From contig NZ_CP114905.1 of assembly GCF_027497195.1 (NCBI RefSeq), forward strand, positions 5,219,001 to 5,283,000: a DNA stretch of 64,000 bases. The letters are read 5' to 3'. The translations under genes and the position numbers were made by a program. Positions 23,831-32,786 of this stretch are shown here, piece after piece. Numbering within the stretch: the first letter of the stretch is position 1; each line of letters opens with the position of its first letter. The DNA is from Streptomyces sp. WMMC500 (GTDB lineage: Bacteria > Actinomycetota > Actinomycetes > Streptomycetales > Streptomycetaceae). The notes below the pieces were generated by a model that was not told the origin of the DNA, made no database searches, and saw only the letters and a program-made list of their open reading frames with translations.

Positions 23831-23836
23831 TACGCT
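23831..23836 (+). promoter_or_regulatory. -10 box TACGCT, leaderless start of the ABC exporter operon
   Basis: TACGCT is exactly 6 nt before the GTG at 23843 and no ribosome-binding site is present. The arrangement fits a leaderless transcript and supports the GTG as start. Confidence 0.5.
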
Positions 23837-23842
23837 GCGGAC

Positions 23843-25588
23843 GTGCTCGTCCGCATACTCCGCGCCCACCTGCGCCCGTACCGCCGGGACCTCGGCTGGG
23901 TCGTGGCGCTGCAGCTCGTGGCGACCCTGACGACGCTCTACCTGCCCACGCTCAACGCCGACATCATCGACCACGGCGTCATCCCCGGCGACGACGGCTA
24001 CATCCTGCGCACCGGCGGCTGGATGGTCGCCGTCAGCGTGCTGCAGCTCTGCGCGGCCGGCGGCGCCGTGTTCTTCGGCGCCCGTACGGCCAACGCCCTC
24101 GGCCGCGACCTGCGCGCCTCCGTCTTCGGCCGCGTGCAGTCCTTCTCCGCCCGCGAGATGGCCCGCTTCGGCGCCCCGTCCCTGATCACCCGCACCACCA
24201 ACGACGTGCAGCAGATCCAGATGCTCGCCCTGATGACGTTCACGATGATGGTCGCGGCGCCGATCATGTGCGTCGGCGGCGTCGTCATGGCGCTCAACCA
24301 GGACGTGCCCCTGACGTCCCTGCTGCTCGTCGTCGTGCCCGCGGTGGGCGTCGTCGTGACGCTGATCGTGCGCCGCATGCGCCCGCTGTTCCGCAGCATG
24401 CAGAAGCGCATCGACGAGGTGAACCGCATCCTGCGCGAGCAGATCACCGGCATCCGCGTCATCCGCGCCTTCGTCCGCGACGAGCACGAGCGGCGCCGCT
24501 TCGGCAGGGCGAACGACGAGCTGATGGACGTGGGGGTACGGGCCGGCCGGCTGCTGGCGCTGCTGTTCCCGACCCCGATGCTCGCGGTCAACCTGTCGAG
24601 CGTCGCCGTCGTCTGGTTCGCCGCCGGGCGGATCGACAGCGGCGCCATGGACGTCGGCGCGCTGACGGCGTTCCTGTCCTACCTCATGTACATCCTCATG
24701 AGCGTCATGATGGCCACCTTCATGTTCATGATGATCCCGCGCGCGGAGGTCTGCGCCGAGCGGATCCAGGAGGTGCTGGACACCGAGTCGTCCGTCGTGC
24801 CGCCCGCGGACCCGCGGCCCGCCGCGGCCGAGCCGCGCGAGCGCGGCCGGCTCGACGTCCGCGGCGTCGAGTTCCGCTACCCGGGCGCCGAGGAGCCGGT
24901 GCTCAAGGACGTCGGCCTGGTGGCACGCCCGGGGCGTACGACGGCGGTCATCGGCAGCACGGGCAGCGGCAAGTCGACGCTGCTGGCCCTGGTGCCGCGG
25001 CTCTTCGACGCCACGGCGGGCAGCGTCGAGGTCGGCGGCGTGGACGTACGGGACCTGGATCCGGCGGCGCTGGCGCTGGCCATCGGCTACGTACCGCAGA
25101 AGCCGTACCTCTTCAGCGGCACCGTCGCGTCAAACCTCCGCTACGGAAAACCCGACGCCACCGAGGACGAGCTGTGGGACGCCCTGCGCACCGCGCAGGC
25201 GGCGGACTTCGTGCGCGCCATGGACGGCGGCCTCGACGCGTCGATCGCGCAGGGCGGCGCGAACGTCTCCGGCGGCCAGCGGCAGCGCCTCGCCATCGCC
25301 CGCGCGCTGGTGCACCGGCCGGACATCTACCTCTTCGACGACTCCTTCTCCGCCCTCGACTACGCCACGGACGCCGCCCTGCGCGCGGCCCTCGCGCGCC
25401 GGCTCGGGGACGCGACGGTCGTGATCGTCGCCCAGCGGGTCGCCACGATCAGGGACGCGGACCGGATCGTGGTCCTGGACGAGGGCCGGGTCGCGGGCAC
25501 GGGGACGCACGCGGAGCTGATGGCGGCGAACGAGACGTACCGGGAGATCGTGCTCTCCCAGTTGACCGAGACGGAGGCCGCGGCATGA
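23843..25588 (+). CDS. ABC exporter half-transporter (degenerate Walker B subunit)
   Basis: 581-aa fused permease-ATPase. The GTG at 23843 is chosen because the membrane domain starts there ([20 protein letters not shown]); the open frame upstream is not protein-like. Six transmembrane helices span about 18-300. The nucleotide domain has Walker [11 protein letters not shown], signature [15 protein letters not shown] and Walker [13 protein letters not shown], where the catalytic Glu is replaced by Asp. That, with the overlapping partner gene, marks one half of a heterodimeric multidrug/lipid exporter (TmrAB/BmrCD type). The cargo is unknown. Confidence 0.93.
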   Translation: MLVRILRAHLRPYRRDLGWVVALQLVATLTTLYLPTLNADIIDHGVIPGDDGYILRTGGWMVAVSVLQLCAAGGAVFFGARTANALGRDLRASVFGRVQSFSAREMARFGAPSLITRTTNDVQQIQMLALMTFTMMVAAPIMCVGGVVMALNQDVPLTSLLLVVVPAVGVVVTLIVRRMRPLFRSMQKRIDEVNRILREQITGIRVIRAFVRDEHERRRFGRANDELMDVGVRAGRLLALLFPTPMLAVNLSSVAVVWFAAGRIDSGAMDVGALTAFLSYLMYILMSVMMATFMFMMIPRAEVCAERIQEVLDTESSVVPPADPRPAAAEPRERGRLDVRGVEFRYPGAEEPVLKDVGLVARPGRTTAVIGSTGSGKSTLLALVPRLFDATAGSVEVGGVDVRDLDPAALALAIGYVPQKPYLFSGTVASNLRYGKPDATEDELWDALRTAQAADFVRAMDGGLDASIAQGGANVSGGQRQRLAIARALVHRPDIYLFDDSFSALDYATDAALRAALARRLGDATVVIVAQRVATIRDADRIVVLDEGRVAGTGTHAELMAANETYREIVLSQLTETEAAA

Positions 25589-27516
25589 GCGCGCCGCAGC
25601 GGGAACCGGAGAAGGCGCGGCCGGAACCGGTGGCGCCCCAGCGCCCGCCGGGCCCGCGCCCCGCCGGCGGCGGGCCGATGCGCATGTTCAGCGGCCCGCC
25701 CGTCGAGCGCTCCATCGACTTCCGCGGCTCCGCCGTCCGCCTCCTGCGCACCCTGCGCCCCGACCGCACCCTGATCCGCGCCATCCTCCTCCTCGGCGCC
25801 GCCAGCGTCGCGCTCACCGTCGCCGGCCCGAAGCTCCTCGGCCACGCCACCGACCTCGTCGTCGCCGGCGTCTACGGCGGCGAGGTCGACACCGGCTCCG
25901 CCCGCCCCACCGACGGCATCGACTTCGGCGCCGTCGGCGTGACGCTGCTGTGGGCGGCCCTCGTCTACGTCGCCGCCTGGGGGCTCGGCCTCGCGCAGGC
26001 GCGGCTGACGGCCGTGGTCGTCCAGCGGGCGGTCTTCCGGCTGCGCGCGGAGGTGGAGGCCAAGCTGTCGCGGCTGCCGCTGTCGTACTTCGACCGCAAC
26101 CAGCGCGGCGAGATCCTCTCCCGCACGACCAACGACATCGACAACGTCGGGCAGTCGCTCCAGCAGACCATGAGCCAGATCGTCACGTCGCTGCTGACGA
26201 TCGCCGGGGTGCTGGCGGTGATGTTCTGGATCTCGCCGCTGCTGGCGCTGGTCGCGCTGGTGACCGTGCCCCTGTCGATCACCGTCGCGACCCGGGTCGG
26301 CAAGCGGGCGCAGCCGCAGTTCGTGGCGCAGTGGGCGTCCACGGGCAAGCTGAACGCGCACATCGAGGAGATGTACACCGGCCACTCGCTGGTCCAGGTC
26401 TTCGGCCGCCGCGAGGAGGCGGCGGAGACCTTCCGCGAGGAGAACGACGCGCTGTTCCGGGCCGGCTACCGGGCGCAGTTCGTCTCCGGGCTGATCCAGC
26501 CGGCGATGATGTTCATCGGCAACCTCAACTACGTGCTGGTCGCCGTCGTCGGCGGCCTGCGGGTCGCCTCCGGCGCCCTGTCGATCGGCGACGTGCAGGC
26601 GTTCGTGCAGTACTCGCGGCAGTTCAGCCAGCCGCTGGGGCAGATCGCGTCGATGGCCAACCTGGTGCAGTCGGGCGTCGCGTCGGCGGAGCGGGTCTTC
26701 GAGCTGCTGGACGCGGACGAGCAGGAGCCGGACGCCGAGCAGCCGGCCCGGCCGGCGGTGCCGGTGCGGGGCGAGGTGGCGTTCGAGGGCGTCTCGTTCT
26801 CGTACGACCCGGAGAAACCGCTGATCGAGGACCTGTCCCTGAGGGTGCGCCCGGGCCAGACGGTGGCGATCGTCGGCCCGACGGGGGCGGGGAAGACGAC
26901 GCTGGTGAACCTGCTGATGCGGTTCTACGAGGTGGCCGGCGGCCGGATACTGCTCGACGGCGTGAACGTGGCGGAGATGAGCCGCGAGGAGCTGCGGGCG
27001 CAGATCGGAATGGTGCTCCAGGACACGTGGCTGTTCGGCGGCACGATCGCGGAGAACATCGCGTACGGCGCCCCGGCGGGCACGCCGCAGGAGAAGATCG
27101 TCGCCGCCGCGAAGGCCACCCACGTCGACCGCTTCGTACGCACCCTCCCCGACGGCTACGACACGGTGATCGACGACGAGGGCACGGGCGTCTCGGCGGG
27201 TGAGAAGCAGCTCGTCACGATCGCCCGCGCGTTCCTCGCGGAACCGGCGATCCTGGTCCTGGACGAGGCGACCAGCTCGGTGGACACCCGCACGGAGGTC
27301 CTGATCCAGCACGCGATGGCGGAACTCCGCACGGGCCGCACGAGCTTCGTGATCGCCCACCGGCTGTCCACGATCCGCGACGCGGACGTGATCCTGGTGA
27401 TGGAGGCGGGGAGCATCGTGGAACAGGGCACGCACGGGGAGCTGCTGGCGGCGGAGGGCGCGTATGCGCGGCTGTACCAGGCGCAGTTCGCGGAACCCGT
27501 TGCAGAAACGATCTAG
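25585..27516 (+). CDS. ABC exporter half-transporter (canonical Walker B subunit)
   Basis: 643-aa partner of the preceding gene, with ATG overlapping its stop (ATGA). A Pro-rich cytoplasmic N-terminus of about 50 residues precedes six transmembrane helices. The nucleotide domain has Walker [11 protein letters not shown], Walker [13 protein letters not shown] with the catalytic Glu, and a degenerate signature [15 protein letters not shown]. The two subunits are complementary: the intact Walker B here pairs with the intact signature of the partner, giving one active and one degenerate ATP site. This fits an obligate heterodimer. Substrate unknown. Confidence 0.94.
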   Translation: MSAPQREPEKARPEPVAPQRPPGPRPAGGGPMRMFSGPPVERSIDFRGSAVRLLRTLRPDRTLIRAILLLGAASVALTVAGPKLLGHATDLVVAGVYGGEVDTGSARPTDGIDFGAVGVTLLWAALVYVAAWGLGLAQARLTAVVVQRAVFRLRAEVEAKLSRLPLSYFDRNQRGEILSRTTNDIDNVGQSLQQTMSQIVTSLLTIAGVLAVMFWISPLLALVALVTVPLSITVATRVGKRAQPQFVAQWASTGKLNAHIEEMYTGHSLVQVFGRREEAAETFREENDALFRAGYRAQFVSGLIQPAMMFIGNLNYVLVAVVGGLRVASGALSIGDVQAFVQYSRQFSQPLGQIASMANLVQSGVASAERVFELLDADEQEPDAEQPARPAVPVRGEVAFEGVSFSYDPEKPLIEDLSLRVRPGQTVAIVGPTGAGKTTLVNLLMRFYEVAGGRILLDGVNVAEMSREELRAQIGMVLQDTWLFGGTIAENIAYGAPAGTPQEKIVAAAKATHVDRFVRTLPDGYDTVIDDEGTGVSAGEKQLVTIARAFLAEPAILVLDEATSSVDTRTEVLIQHAMAELRTGRTSFVIAHRLSTIRDADVILVMEAGSIVEQGTHGELLAAEGAYARLYQAQFAEPVAETI

Positions 27517-27605
27517 GTCACCCGTGCGGGTGGACTCCGTCCCGGACCGATGATCTGCCTGGCGCGAGCGGGAGAGACTGGCAGCGGCCCGGAAGGGGGT
27601 GCACC

Positions 27606-28205
27606 ATGACGGTTATGGCAGAGCGCACGGCACACACACCGCAGATGACGGTCGAGGAATTCGAGGAGATCGCCAAGGCTGCCGAGAAGCTGAACGACGC
27701 CGTCAGGTTCGAGTTCATCGACGGACGGATCGGAGTCAAGGGCGTGCCGGACGGGGACCACAACGAGATCGTCGGGTGGCTACTGGAAGAGTGCGTGCAG
27801 AGCGGGAACGGCCTGCGGCCGTACACGAGCGACCTCGGTCTCGAAGTCGAAAAGTACCGCACCGGCCGCGCAAAGCCGGACCTTGCGTTCGCGCCGAAAC
27901 GCAGCTTCACCGGCCAGGGCGACTGGGCCGATCCCGCGCCCCTCGCGATGGTCGTCGAGGTGACCTCGTACGACTCGGACACCAACCGGCGGGACCGTCA
28001 GGACAAGCCTGCCGCGTACGCGGCCGCCGGCATTCCGGTGTTCCTGCTGATCGACCGGGATGCGTGCACTCTCACCGCGTACAGTGAGCCGTCATCGGAG
28101 GGCTACCACCTCACACGCACGGCGAAGTTCGGCGAGAAACTCGCCCTCCCCAAGCCGGTGGGGATCGAACTCGACACCGAGGAACTCAAGGACTACATCC
28201 GCTGA
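27606..28205 (+). CDS. Uma2-family (DUF820) putative endonuclease
   Basis: 199-aa protein of the PD-(D/E)XK-like Uma2 family, abundant in Streptomyces and cyanobacteria. Matching motifs are VRFEFIDGRIGVKG, HNEIVGWLLEE, KPDLAFAP with the Asp, MVVEVTSYDSDTN with the catalytic Glu, and KPAAYAAAGIPVFLLID with the Lys. AAGGGGG precedes the start. Its 3' end overlaps the convergent hydrolase gene by 20 bp. Cellular role unknown; in Streptomyces these are often chromosomal accessory genes. Confidence 0.9.
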   Translation: MTVMAERTAHTPQMTVEEFEEIAKAAEKLNDAVRFEFIDGRIGVKGVPDGDHNEIVGWLLEECVQSGNGLRPYTSDLGLEVEKYRTGRAKPDLAFAPKRSFTGQGDWADPAPLAMVVEVTSYDSDTNRRDRQDKPAAYAAAGIPVFLLIDRDACTLTAYSEPSSEGYHLTRTAKFGEKLALPKPVGIELDTEELKDYIR

Positions 28206-29277
28206 CGGCCTCCGCCGCCCACGTGGCGATCCGCTCCAGCAACCCGTCGCTCGCCGCGTTCTCCGCGTGGCCGAAGTCCTCCTCCAGCCACAGTTCCGCC
28301 CCGCCCGGCTCCGCCGCGGCGGCGAGGGCGTGGGGGTGGTCCAGGGGGAAGTAGCCGTCCTGGGTGCCGTGGACGATCAGCAGCGGGGCCGGGGCGATCA
28401 GGGGGACCGCCGCGGTGGGGGAGAGCGGTACGGGGTTCCAGCGGCGGTGGTGGATGCGGGTCTTCAGGACGAGCCGGGAGACCGCGCGGCCCGTACGGCG
28501 CTCCACCACCCAGTGCAGCCGCCGCATCGGCGCCGTGCCGCGGTAGTACCAGCGGGCCGGGGAGCTGACGGACACGACGGCGTCCGCGTACGGGACCGTG
28601 CCCGTGGGGACCGCGCCGGCGCCGAGCGCGTCGGCGCCGAGCGCCACCGAGCCGTCCGTGCCCGAGCCGAGGGCCACCGGACCGTCTGCCCCCGGACCGT
28701 CCGCCCCCAGGCCGAGCGCCGGACCGTCTGCCCCCGGACCCTCCGTGCCCCACCCCCCGGCACCCGCACCGCGCCCCGCGACGGCGTTCCCGTACGCCCC
28801 CGTGCGCCCCTCGCGCCCCCCGCGCTCCCGTCCGTCCCCCCGCGCTCCCCCGCGATACAGCGCGCCGTGTCGCAGCACCACCGAGCCGCCCATCGAGAAC
28901 CCCACCGTGGCCACCCGCCCGTGCCCCAGCGACCGTGCCCACGCCACCGCCGCCGCCAGGTCCAGCACCTCCCGGTCCCCGACCGTCGACCGCCCGCCCG
29001 AGCCGCCGTGCCCGCGGAACGAGAACGTGACCACCCCCGCACGCTGCGCGAACACCGCCGCCGCCCGCCGGATCGCCGGCCGCTCCAGTGCGCCCGTGAA
29101 ACCGTGCGCGACGACGATCGCGGGGGCGCCGGGGCCGGGCCCCGGGACGTACGCGGCCTCGATCGGCACGCCGTCCGCGGCCCGCAGGAGTGCCGTGCGA
29201 GAACCCGGCTGGGCGGGGGCGGCGGGACCGGGTACGGTGTCTCGCGAGCCGGACGAGGCCATGGGAATGGAGCTCAT
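28186..29277 (-). CDS. Alpha/beta hydrolase with Gly/Ala-rich internal insertion
   Basis: 363-aa serine hydrolase. The catalytic Ser is in GFSMGGS, preceded by VAHGFTGALERPA (oxyanion region). The Asp is in HGTQDGYFPLDHP and the His in EEDFGHAENAA. Between the nucleophile elbow and the next core strand (DAVVSVSSPARWYY) lies an insert of roughly 90 residues that is nearly pure Gly/Ala/Asp/Arg with GADGP repeats; the DNA contains a 20-bp direct repeat at 28679-28698 and 28721-28740. The substrate is unknown. A minus-strand -10-like CAGAAT lies 7 nt upstream of ATG 29277. Confidence 0.88.
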   Translation of the reverse strand: MSSIPMASSGSRDTVPGPAAPAQPGSRTALLRAADGVPIEAAYVPGPGPGAPAIVVAHGFTGALERPAIRRAAAVFAQRAGVVTFSFRGHGGSGGRSTVGDREVLDLAAAVAWARSLGHGRVATVGFSMGGSVVLRHGALYRGGARGDGRERGGREGRTGAYGNAVAGRGAGAGGWGTEGPGADGPALGLGADGPGADGPVALGSGTDGSVALGADALGAGAVPTGTVPYADAVVSVSSPARWYYRGTAPMRRLHWVVERRTGRAVSRLVLKTRIHHRRWNPVPLSPTAAVPLIAPAPLLIVHGTQDGYFPLDHPHALAAAAEPGGAELWLEEDFGHAENAASDGLLERIATWAAEAVSGCSP

Positions 29278-29297
29278 GTGGGCTATTCTGACGTCTG

Positions 29298-29329
29298 AAG
29301 GACCCGGGCAAGGTTGCCCCCGGGTCCTT
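29298..29329. terminator. Bidirectional hairpin in the leader of the glnR operon
   Basis: Perfect 11-bp arms AAGGACCCGGG (29298-29308) and CCCGGGTCCTT (29319-29329) with a 10-nt loop; the plus strand continues TCGTGCTTTC. It lies between the divergent starts of the hydrolase gene and the small ORF before glnR, downstream of a possible plus-strand -10 (TATTCT, 29284-29289). A terminator in that position would act as an attenuator. It could also simply insulate the two directions. Confidence 0.6.
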
Positions 29330-29366
29330 TCGTGCTTTCATGCCACCTTCTGAGGAGGCCGACCAC

Positions 29367-29456
29367 ATGGGCAAACGCAGAGGCAGAGCCGAGACCCCGA
29401 CGACCGACGCGAGCGCGAGCGCCGCCACCGCCGCGCACCGGGAGGTGCGCCCGTGA
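29367..29456 (+). CDS. 29-aa small protein coupled to glnR
   Basis: [22 protein letters not shown]... with a strong ribosome-binding site GAGGAGG 8 nt before ATG 29367. Its TGA overlaps the GTG start of glnR (GTGA), so translation is probably coupled. The peptide is basic at the N-terminus and Ala/Thr/Ser-rich after, with no hydrophobic stretch. It may be a real small protein or a translational leader; similar short ORFs would be missed in many annotations. Confidence 0.65.
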   Translation: MGKRRGRAETPTTDASASAATAAHREVRP

Positions 29457-30202
29457 GTTCCCTGCTGCTTCTGACCAACGCCCTGCAGCCCTCCGCCGAG
29501 GTGCTCCCCGCGCTCGGCCTGCTGCTCCACAACGTCCGGGTGGCCCCCGCCGAGGGTCCCGCGCTGATCGACACCCCCGGCGCCGACGTCATCCTCGTCG
29601 ACGGCCGCCGCGACCTGCCGCAGGTGCGCAGCCTGTGTCAGTTGCTGCACTCCACGGGCCCCGGCTGTCCGCTGATCCTCGTCGTGACCGAGGGCGGGCT
29701 GGCCGCCGTCACCGCCGAGTGGGGCGTGGACGACGTCCTGCTGGACACCGCGGGACCGGCCGAGGTGGAGGCGCGGCTGCGGCTGGCGCTGGGCCGGCAG
29801 CAACTGCCCGCGGACGACAGCCCCACCGAGATCCGCAACGGCGACCTGACGGTGGACGAGGCCACGTACAGCGCGAAGCTCAAGGGGCGGGTGCTGGACC
29901 TGACCTTCAAGGAGTTCGAGCTGCTGAAGTACCTCGCGCAGCATCCGGGGCGGGTGTTCACCCGGGCCCAGTTGCTGCAGGAGGTCTGGGGGTACGACTA
30001 CTTCGGCGGCACCCGCACCGTGGACGTCCACGTGCGGCGGCTGCGGGCGAAGCTCGGCCCCGAGCACGAGTCGCTGATCGGCACGGTACGCAACGTGGGT
30101 TACCGCTTCGTGGTGCCGGACAAGGCGGAGAAGAAGGCCGAGAAGCACGCCGAGAGGCAGGAGCAGAGCGGCGCGGCGCAGGAGGCACGCCACCGGGCTT
30201 AG
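29453..30202 (+). CDS. glnR: GlnR, global nitrogen response regulator
   Basis: OmpR-type orphan regulator of nitrogen assimilation genes (glnA, amtB and others), 249 aa. The start [20 protein letters not shown] and [20 protein letters not shown] match streptomycete GlnR closely. The receiver is atypical: it keeps Asp50 (LVDGRRD) but lacks the acidic pocket at the N-terminus, as known for GlnR. The C-terminal winged helix is [20 protein letters not shown]...[18 protein letters not shown] with NVGYRF. An Ala/Glu/Lys-rich tail follows. It overlaps the upstream small ORF. The LacI gene downstream is as in other streptomycetes. Confidence 0.95.
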   Translation: MSSLLLLTNALQPSAEVLPALGLLLHNVRVAPAEGPALIDTPGADVILVDGRRDLPQVRSLCQLLHSTGPGCPLILVVTEGGLAAVTAEWGVDDVLLDTAGPAEVEARLRLALGRQQLPADDSPTEIRNGDLTVDEATYSAKLKGRVLDLTFKEFELLKYLAQHPGRVFTRAQLLQEVWGYDYFGGTRTVDVHVRRLRAKLGPEHESLIGTVRNVGYRFVVPDKAEKKAEKHAERQEQSGAAQEARHRA

Positions 30203-30263
30203 CGGGTCCCGGGCCCGTGGCCGGGGCTGTACGGGGCGGGGTAGTGCGGCGAGTCATCACGCG

Positions 30264-30269
30264 TAGACT
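30264..30269 (+). promoter_or_regulatory. -10 box TAGACT, leaderless start of lacI
   Basis: TAGACT is 6 nt before GTG 30276, with no ribosome-binding site. This supports the GTG as start and a leaderless mRNA separate from the glnR transcript. Confidence 0.5.
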
Positions 30270-30275
30270 TGCGCC

Positions 30276-31292
30276 GTGGCCAAGGTGACGCGGGACGACG
30301 TGGCACGACTGGCGGGGACCTCGACCGCGGTCGTGAGCTACGTCATCAACAACGGACCCCGGCCGGTCGCCCCGGCCACCCGGGAGCGGGTGCTCACGGC
30401 GATAAAGGAGTTGGGCTACCGCCCGGACCGCGTGGCCCAGGCCATGGCCTCGCGGCGTACGGACCTCATCGGCATGATCATCCCGGACGCGCGGCAGCCG
30501 TTCTTCGGCGAGATGGCGCACGCGGTGGAGCAGGCGGCGTCCGAGCGCGGAAAGATGGTCCTCGTCGGCAACTCCGACTATCTCGACGACCGCGAGGTCC
30601 ACTATCTGCGGGCCTTCCTCGGCATGCGCGTCTCCGGCCTGATCCTCGTCAGCCAGGGCCCGAGCCCGGCCGCGGCGGCGGAGATCGACGCGTGGGACGC
30701 GCGGGTGGTGCTCATGCACGAGCGCCGGGACCAGCCGGAGGACCTGGTCGTCGTCACGGACGACGTCGGCGGCGCGCGGCTGGCGACGAGCCACCTGCTG
30801 GAGCACGGCCACGCGTACGTGGCCTGCCTGGGCGGCGTCGAGACCACCCCGACCACGGGCGACCCGGTCACGGACCACGTGGAGGGCTGGCGCCTCGCGA
30901 TGCGGGCGGCGGGCCGGCCGACGGAGGGCCGTCTCTTCCAGTCCCCGTACAACCGCTACGACGCCTACCAGGTCGGCCTCAAACTCCTCGCGGGACCCGA
31001 CAGGCCCCCGGCCATCTTCTGCGCCACCGACGACCAGGCCATCGGCCTCCTGCGCGCGGCCCGCGAGCTGCGCATCGACGTCCCCGGCGAACTCGCGGTG
31101 GCGGCGTTCGACAACGTCAAGGAGGCGGGCCTCACGGACCCGCCCCTGACGACGGTCGCCTCGGACCGGCCGGCGATGGCCCGCGCGGCGGTGGACCTGG
31201 TCCTGGACGAAACCCCCCTGGCCACCCGCCGGGAACGCCTGAAGCAGTTCCCGTCGCACCTGGTCGTCCGCCGCTCCTGCGGCTGCGCGTAG
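30276..31292 (+). CDS. LacI-family transcriptional regulator
   Basis: 338-aa repressor. The N-terminus [20 protein letters not shown] is a LacI headpiece, with the hinge-region [14 protein letters not shown], followed by the effector domain: [49 protein letters not shown]. It ends RRSCGCA, typical of a streptomycete subgroup. It lies 73 nt downstream of glnR on the same strand. No sugar operon adjoins it, so its target is unknown. Confidence 0.94.
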   Translation: MAKVTRDDVARLAGTSTAVVSYVINNGPRPVAPATRERVLTAIKELGYRPDRVAQAMASRRTDLIGMIIPDARQPFFGEMAHAVEQAASERGKMVLVGNSDYLDDREVHYLRAFLGMRVSGLILVSQGPSPAAAAEIDAWDARVVLMHERRDQPEDLVVVTDDVGGARLATSHLLEHGHAYVACLGGVETTPTTGDPVTDHVEGWRLAMRAAGRPTEGRLFQSPYNRYDAYQVGLKLLAGPDRPPAIFCATDDQAIGLLRAARELRIDVPGELAVAAFDNVKEAGLTDPPLTTVASDRPAMARAAVDLVLDETPLATRRERLKQFPSHLVVRRSCGCA

Positions 31293-31615
31293 CGGTACGG
31301 GACGTCGGCTCGGGGCCGGCCTGCGGCCAGGGCCGAATGCAGGAGCCCGTACGTCAGAACCCGGCGCGCCTTCGTACGGAACGCCGCCAGCGATGCCAGG
31401 CCGATGTGCAGTTCCGCGCCCGCCGGGTTAGATCCCGTCAAGGTTTCGTCCCAGCGAGTGTCGTTATGGTCTCCGATGTGCTGTGCAAAGAACGGGTGGT
31501 CAATTGACCAGGACCATCCCACAGTCCAGCGCAAAGGAAGGCGGGAAAGCTTGCTCGGAAATAAGAAGTTCCGGACCAGCGGCATGTCGGGGATGACGAT
31601 TTTACCGCTCGCCGC
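31293..31615. other. Intergenic region between lacI and the lanthipeptide regulator
   Basis: 323 nt without a convincing gene. A minus-strand frame runs through it but continues into lacI antisense and has no family features. The frame of the following AraC-type gene has a TAA at 31562-31564, so that protein cannot start further upstream. The composition becomes more AT-rich from about 31440 onward, marking the left side of the probable insertion. Confidence 0.6.
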
Positions 31616-32497
31616 ATGAGTGTGACGTGCAAGGGGAACGAGGATCTGCGGCAGGAAGCGCGGATAATAGAGATCGGTGCCGCACGGATCTGGCTGATGA
31701 CACTGCGGATGAAGCGAGAAAAAAGCACGTGCGGGCTGACTGTGCCGGCCGATCCCGAACTCTTCCGGTTAGTCCTTTCCTTGAAGGGCGCCATCGGGAT
31801 CCGTCAGGATGGACGTGAGACGCCGATCGTCCCAGGCGAGATGTGCATCATCGACACGTCGATTCCCTGGGACTGTGTCGTGGAGGCCGACAGTGTCACG
31901 AAGGCGATCTGTCTTGAGATCCCGAAGAACACGCTTTCCCTGCAGACGGATCAAAGCGCCTTGACACTGGCAGGGCGGATTTCCGGGAAGGCGGGTGTGG
32001 GCGCTCTGCTGGCGCGGTTCCTGAGCACTCTGGCGGAGGAGTCCGACACCTTCCGGGAGCATGACGGCCTGCGATTGGGGAGGGCTGTCACCGATCTCAC
32101 GTCCGCGACGCTGGTGCACCACCTGGACGCCCAGGACGAGCATCCTCCTGAAAACCGCGCCCAGGTGCTGACACGGCGCATCCGCGCGTTCATCCACCGC
32201 CGCCTCCACGACCCCGAGCTGGCCCCGCCCCTCATCGCCGCCGCACACCACATCTCGGTCAGCTACCTGCACCGCCTCTTCCAGGTGGAAGGCGACACCG
32301 TCTCCGGATGGATCCGCCACCAGCGCCTCGAACGCGCCCGCAGCGACCTGGCCGACTCCGCCCTTGGCCACCTGCCCATCCACCGCGTCGGGGCCCGCGT
32401 GGGATTCGTCGAACCAGCGGTCTTCGTCCGCACCTTCCGCTCCACCTACGGCGTCACGCCGGGGGAATACCGCCGCCGGGCCCTGAGTCAGGCGTAG
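31616..32497 (+). CDS. AraC-family regulator of the lanthipeptide locus
   Basis: 293-aa transcription factor. The C-terminus is an AraC helix-turn-helix: PPLIAAAHHISVSYLHRLFQ and HRVGARVGFVEPAVFVRTFR, ending YGVTPGEYRRRAL. The N-terminal part is an AraC_binding-type sensor (LFRLVLSLKGAIGIRQDGRE, GEMCIIDTSIPWD). Homologues usually have about 30 more N-terminal residues; here an in-frame TAA 54 nt upstream prevents this and no clear ribosome-binding site precedes ATG 31616, so the start is uncertain. Composition is more AT-rich than in neighbours. It is the only regulator in the lanthipeptide locus and likely controls lanKC. Confidence 0.88.
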   Translation: MSVTCKGNEDLRQEARIIEIGAARIWLMTLRMKREKSTCGLTVPADPELFRLVLSLKGAIGIRQDGRETPIVPGEMCIIDTSIPWDCVVEADSVTKAICLEIPKNTLSLQTDQSALTLAGRISGKAGVGALLARFLSTLAEESDTFREHDGLRLGRAVTDLTSATLVHHLDAQDEHPPENRAQVLTRRIRAFIHRRLHDPELAPPLIAAAHHISVSYLHRLFQVEGDTVSGWIRHQRLERARSDLADSALGHLPIHRVGARVGFVEPAVFVRTFRSTYGVTPGEYRRRALSQA

Positions 32498-32676
32498 CGT
32501 CCGGGTCAACCGACCACGCCGGCGTTCAGCTCGGCGATGTCGCGCTCGGCCGGGCTGCGCAGCCCGGCCGGTGCGGTGCCGACCCGTCGTTCCCAGGCGT
32601 TGAGTCCCGTGCTTCAGGCCGCTTGACCGGGGTGCACACGCTTGCGCTCTCGGCGATCCGTACCTGTAGAGCCTCG

Positions 32677-32706
32677 GTCAATGAACAGTCCACTTGCCGT
32701 CAATGA
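32677..32706 (+). promoter_or_regulatory. Direct repeats GTCAATGA upstream of lanKC
   Basis: GTCAATGA occurs at 32677-32684 and 32699-32706, 22 bp apart (two helical turns), about 80 nt before the lanKC start. AraC activators bind direct repeats with about this spacing, so the adjacent AraC protein is a candidate ligand. No strong sigma-70-like promoter is visible. Confidence 0.4.
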
Positions 32707-32786
32707 CGCTTCCCGACCGTCCAGGCACGCTGGAACGAGAACGGATGAGGACGGGATTTGGGGATCGGGACCGAGGGGGCCGAGGA

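Noticed and set aside
27606..28205. Uma2 gene as sign of a transposon or phage
   Set aside because: No mobile-element genes or terminal repeats nearby; Uma2 genes are common chromosomal genes in Streptomyces.
30965..31585. 206-codon minus-strand frame overlapping the lacI end and the 31.3-31.6 kb gap
   Set aside because: Half is antisense to lacI; the remainder has no recognisable domain or upstream ribosome-binding site. Considered as a transposase remnant but no motif supports it.
32694..32786. Upstream in-frame ATG for LanKC
   Set aside because: The extension is not conserved-looking; the ATG at 32787 has a good ribosome-binding site and the protein then starts as LanKC proteins do.
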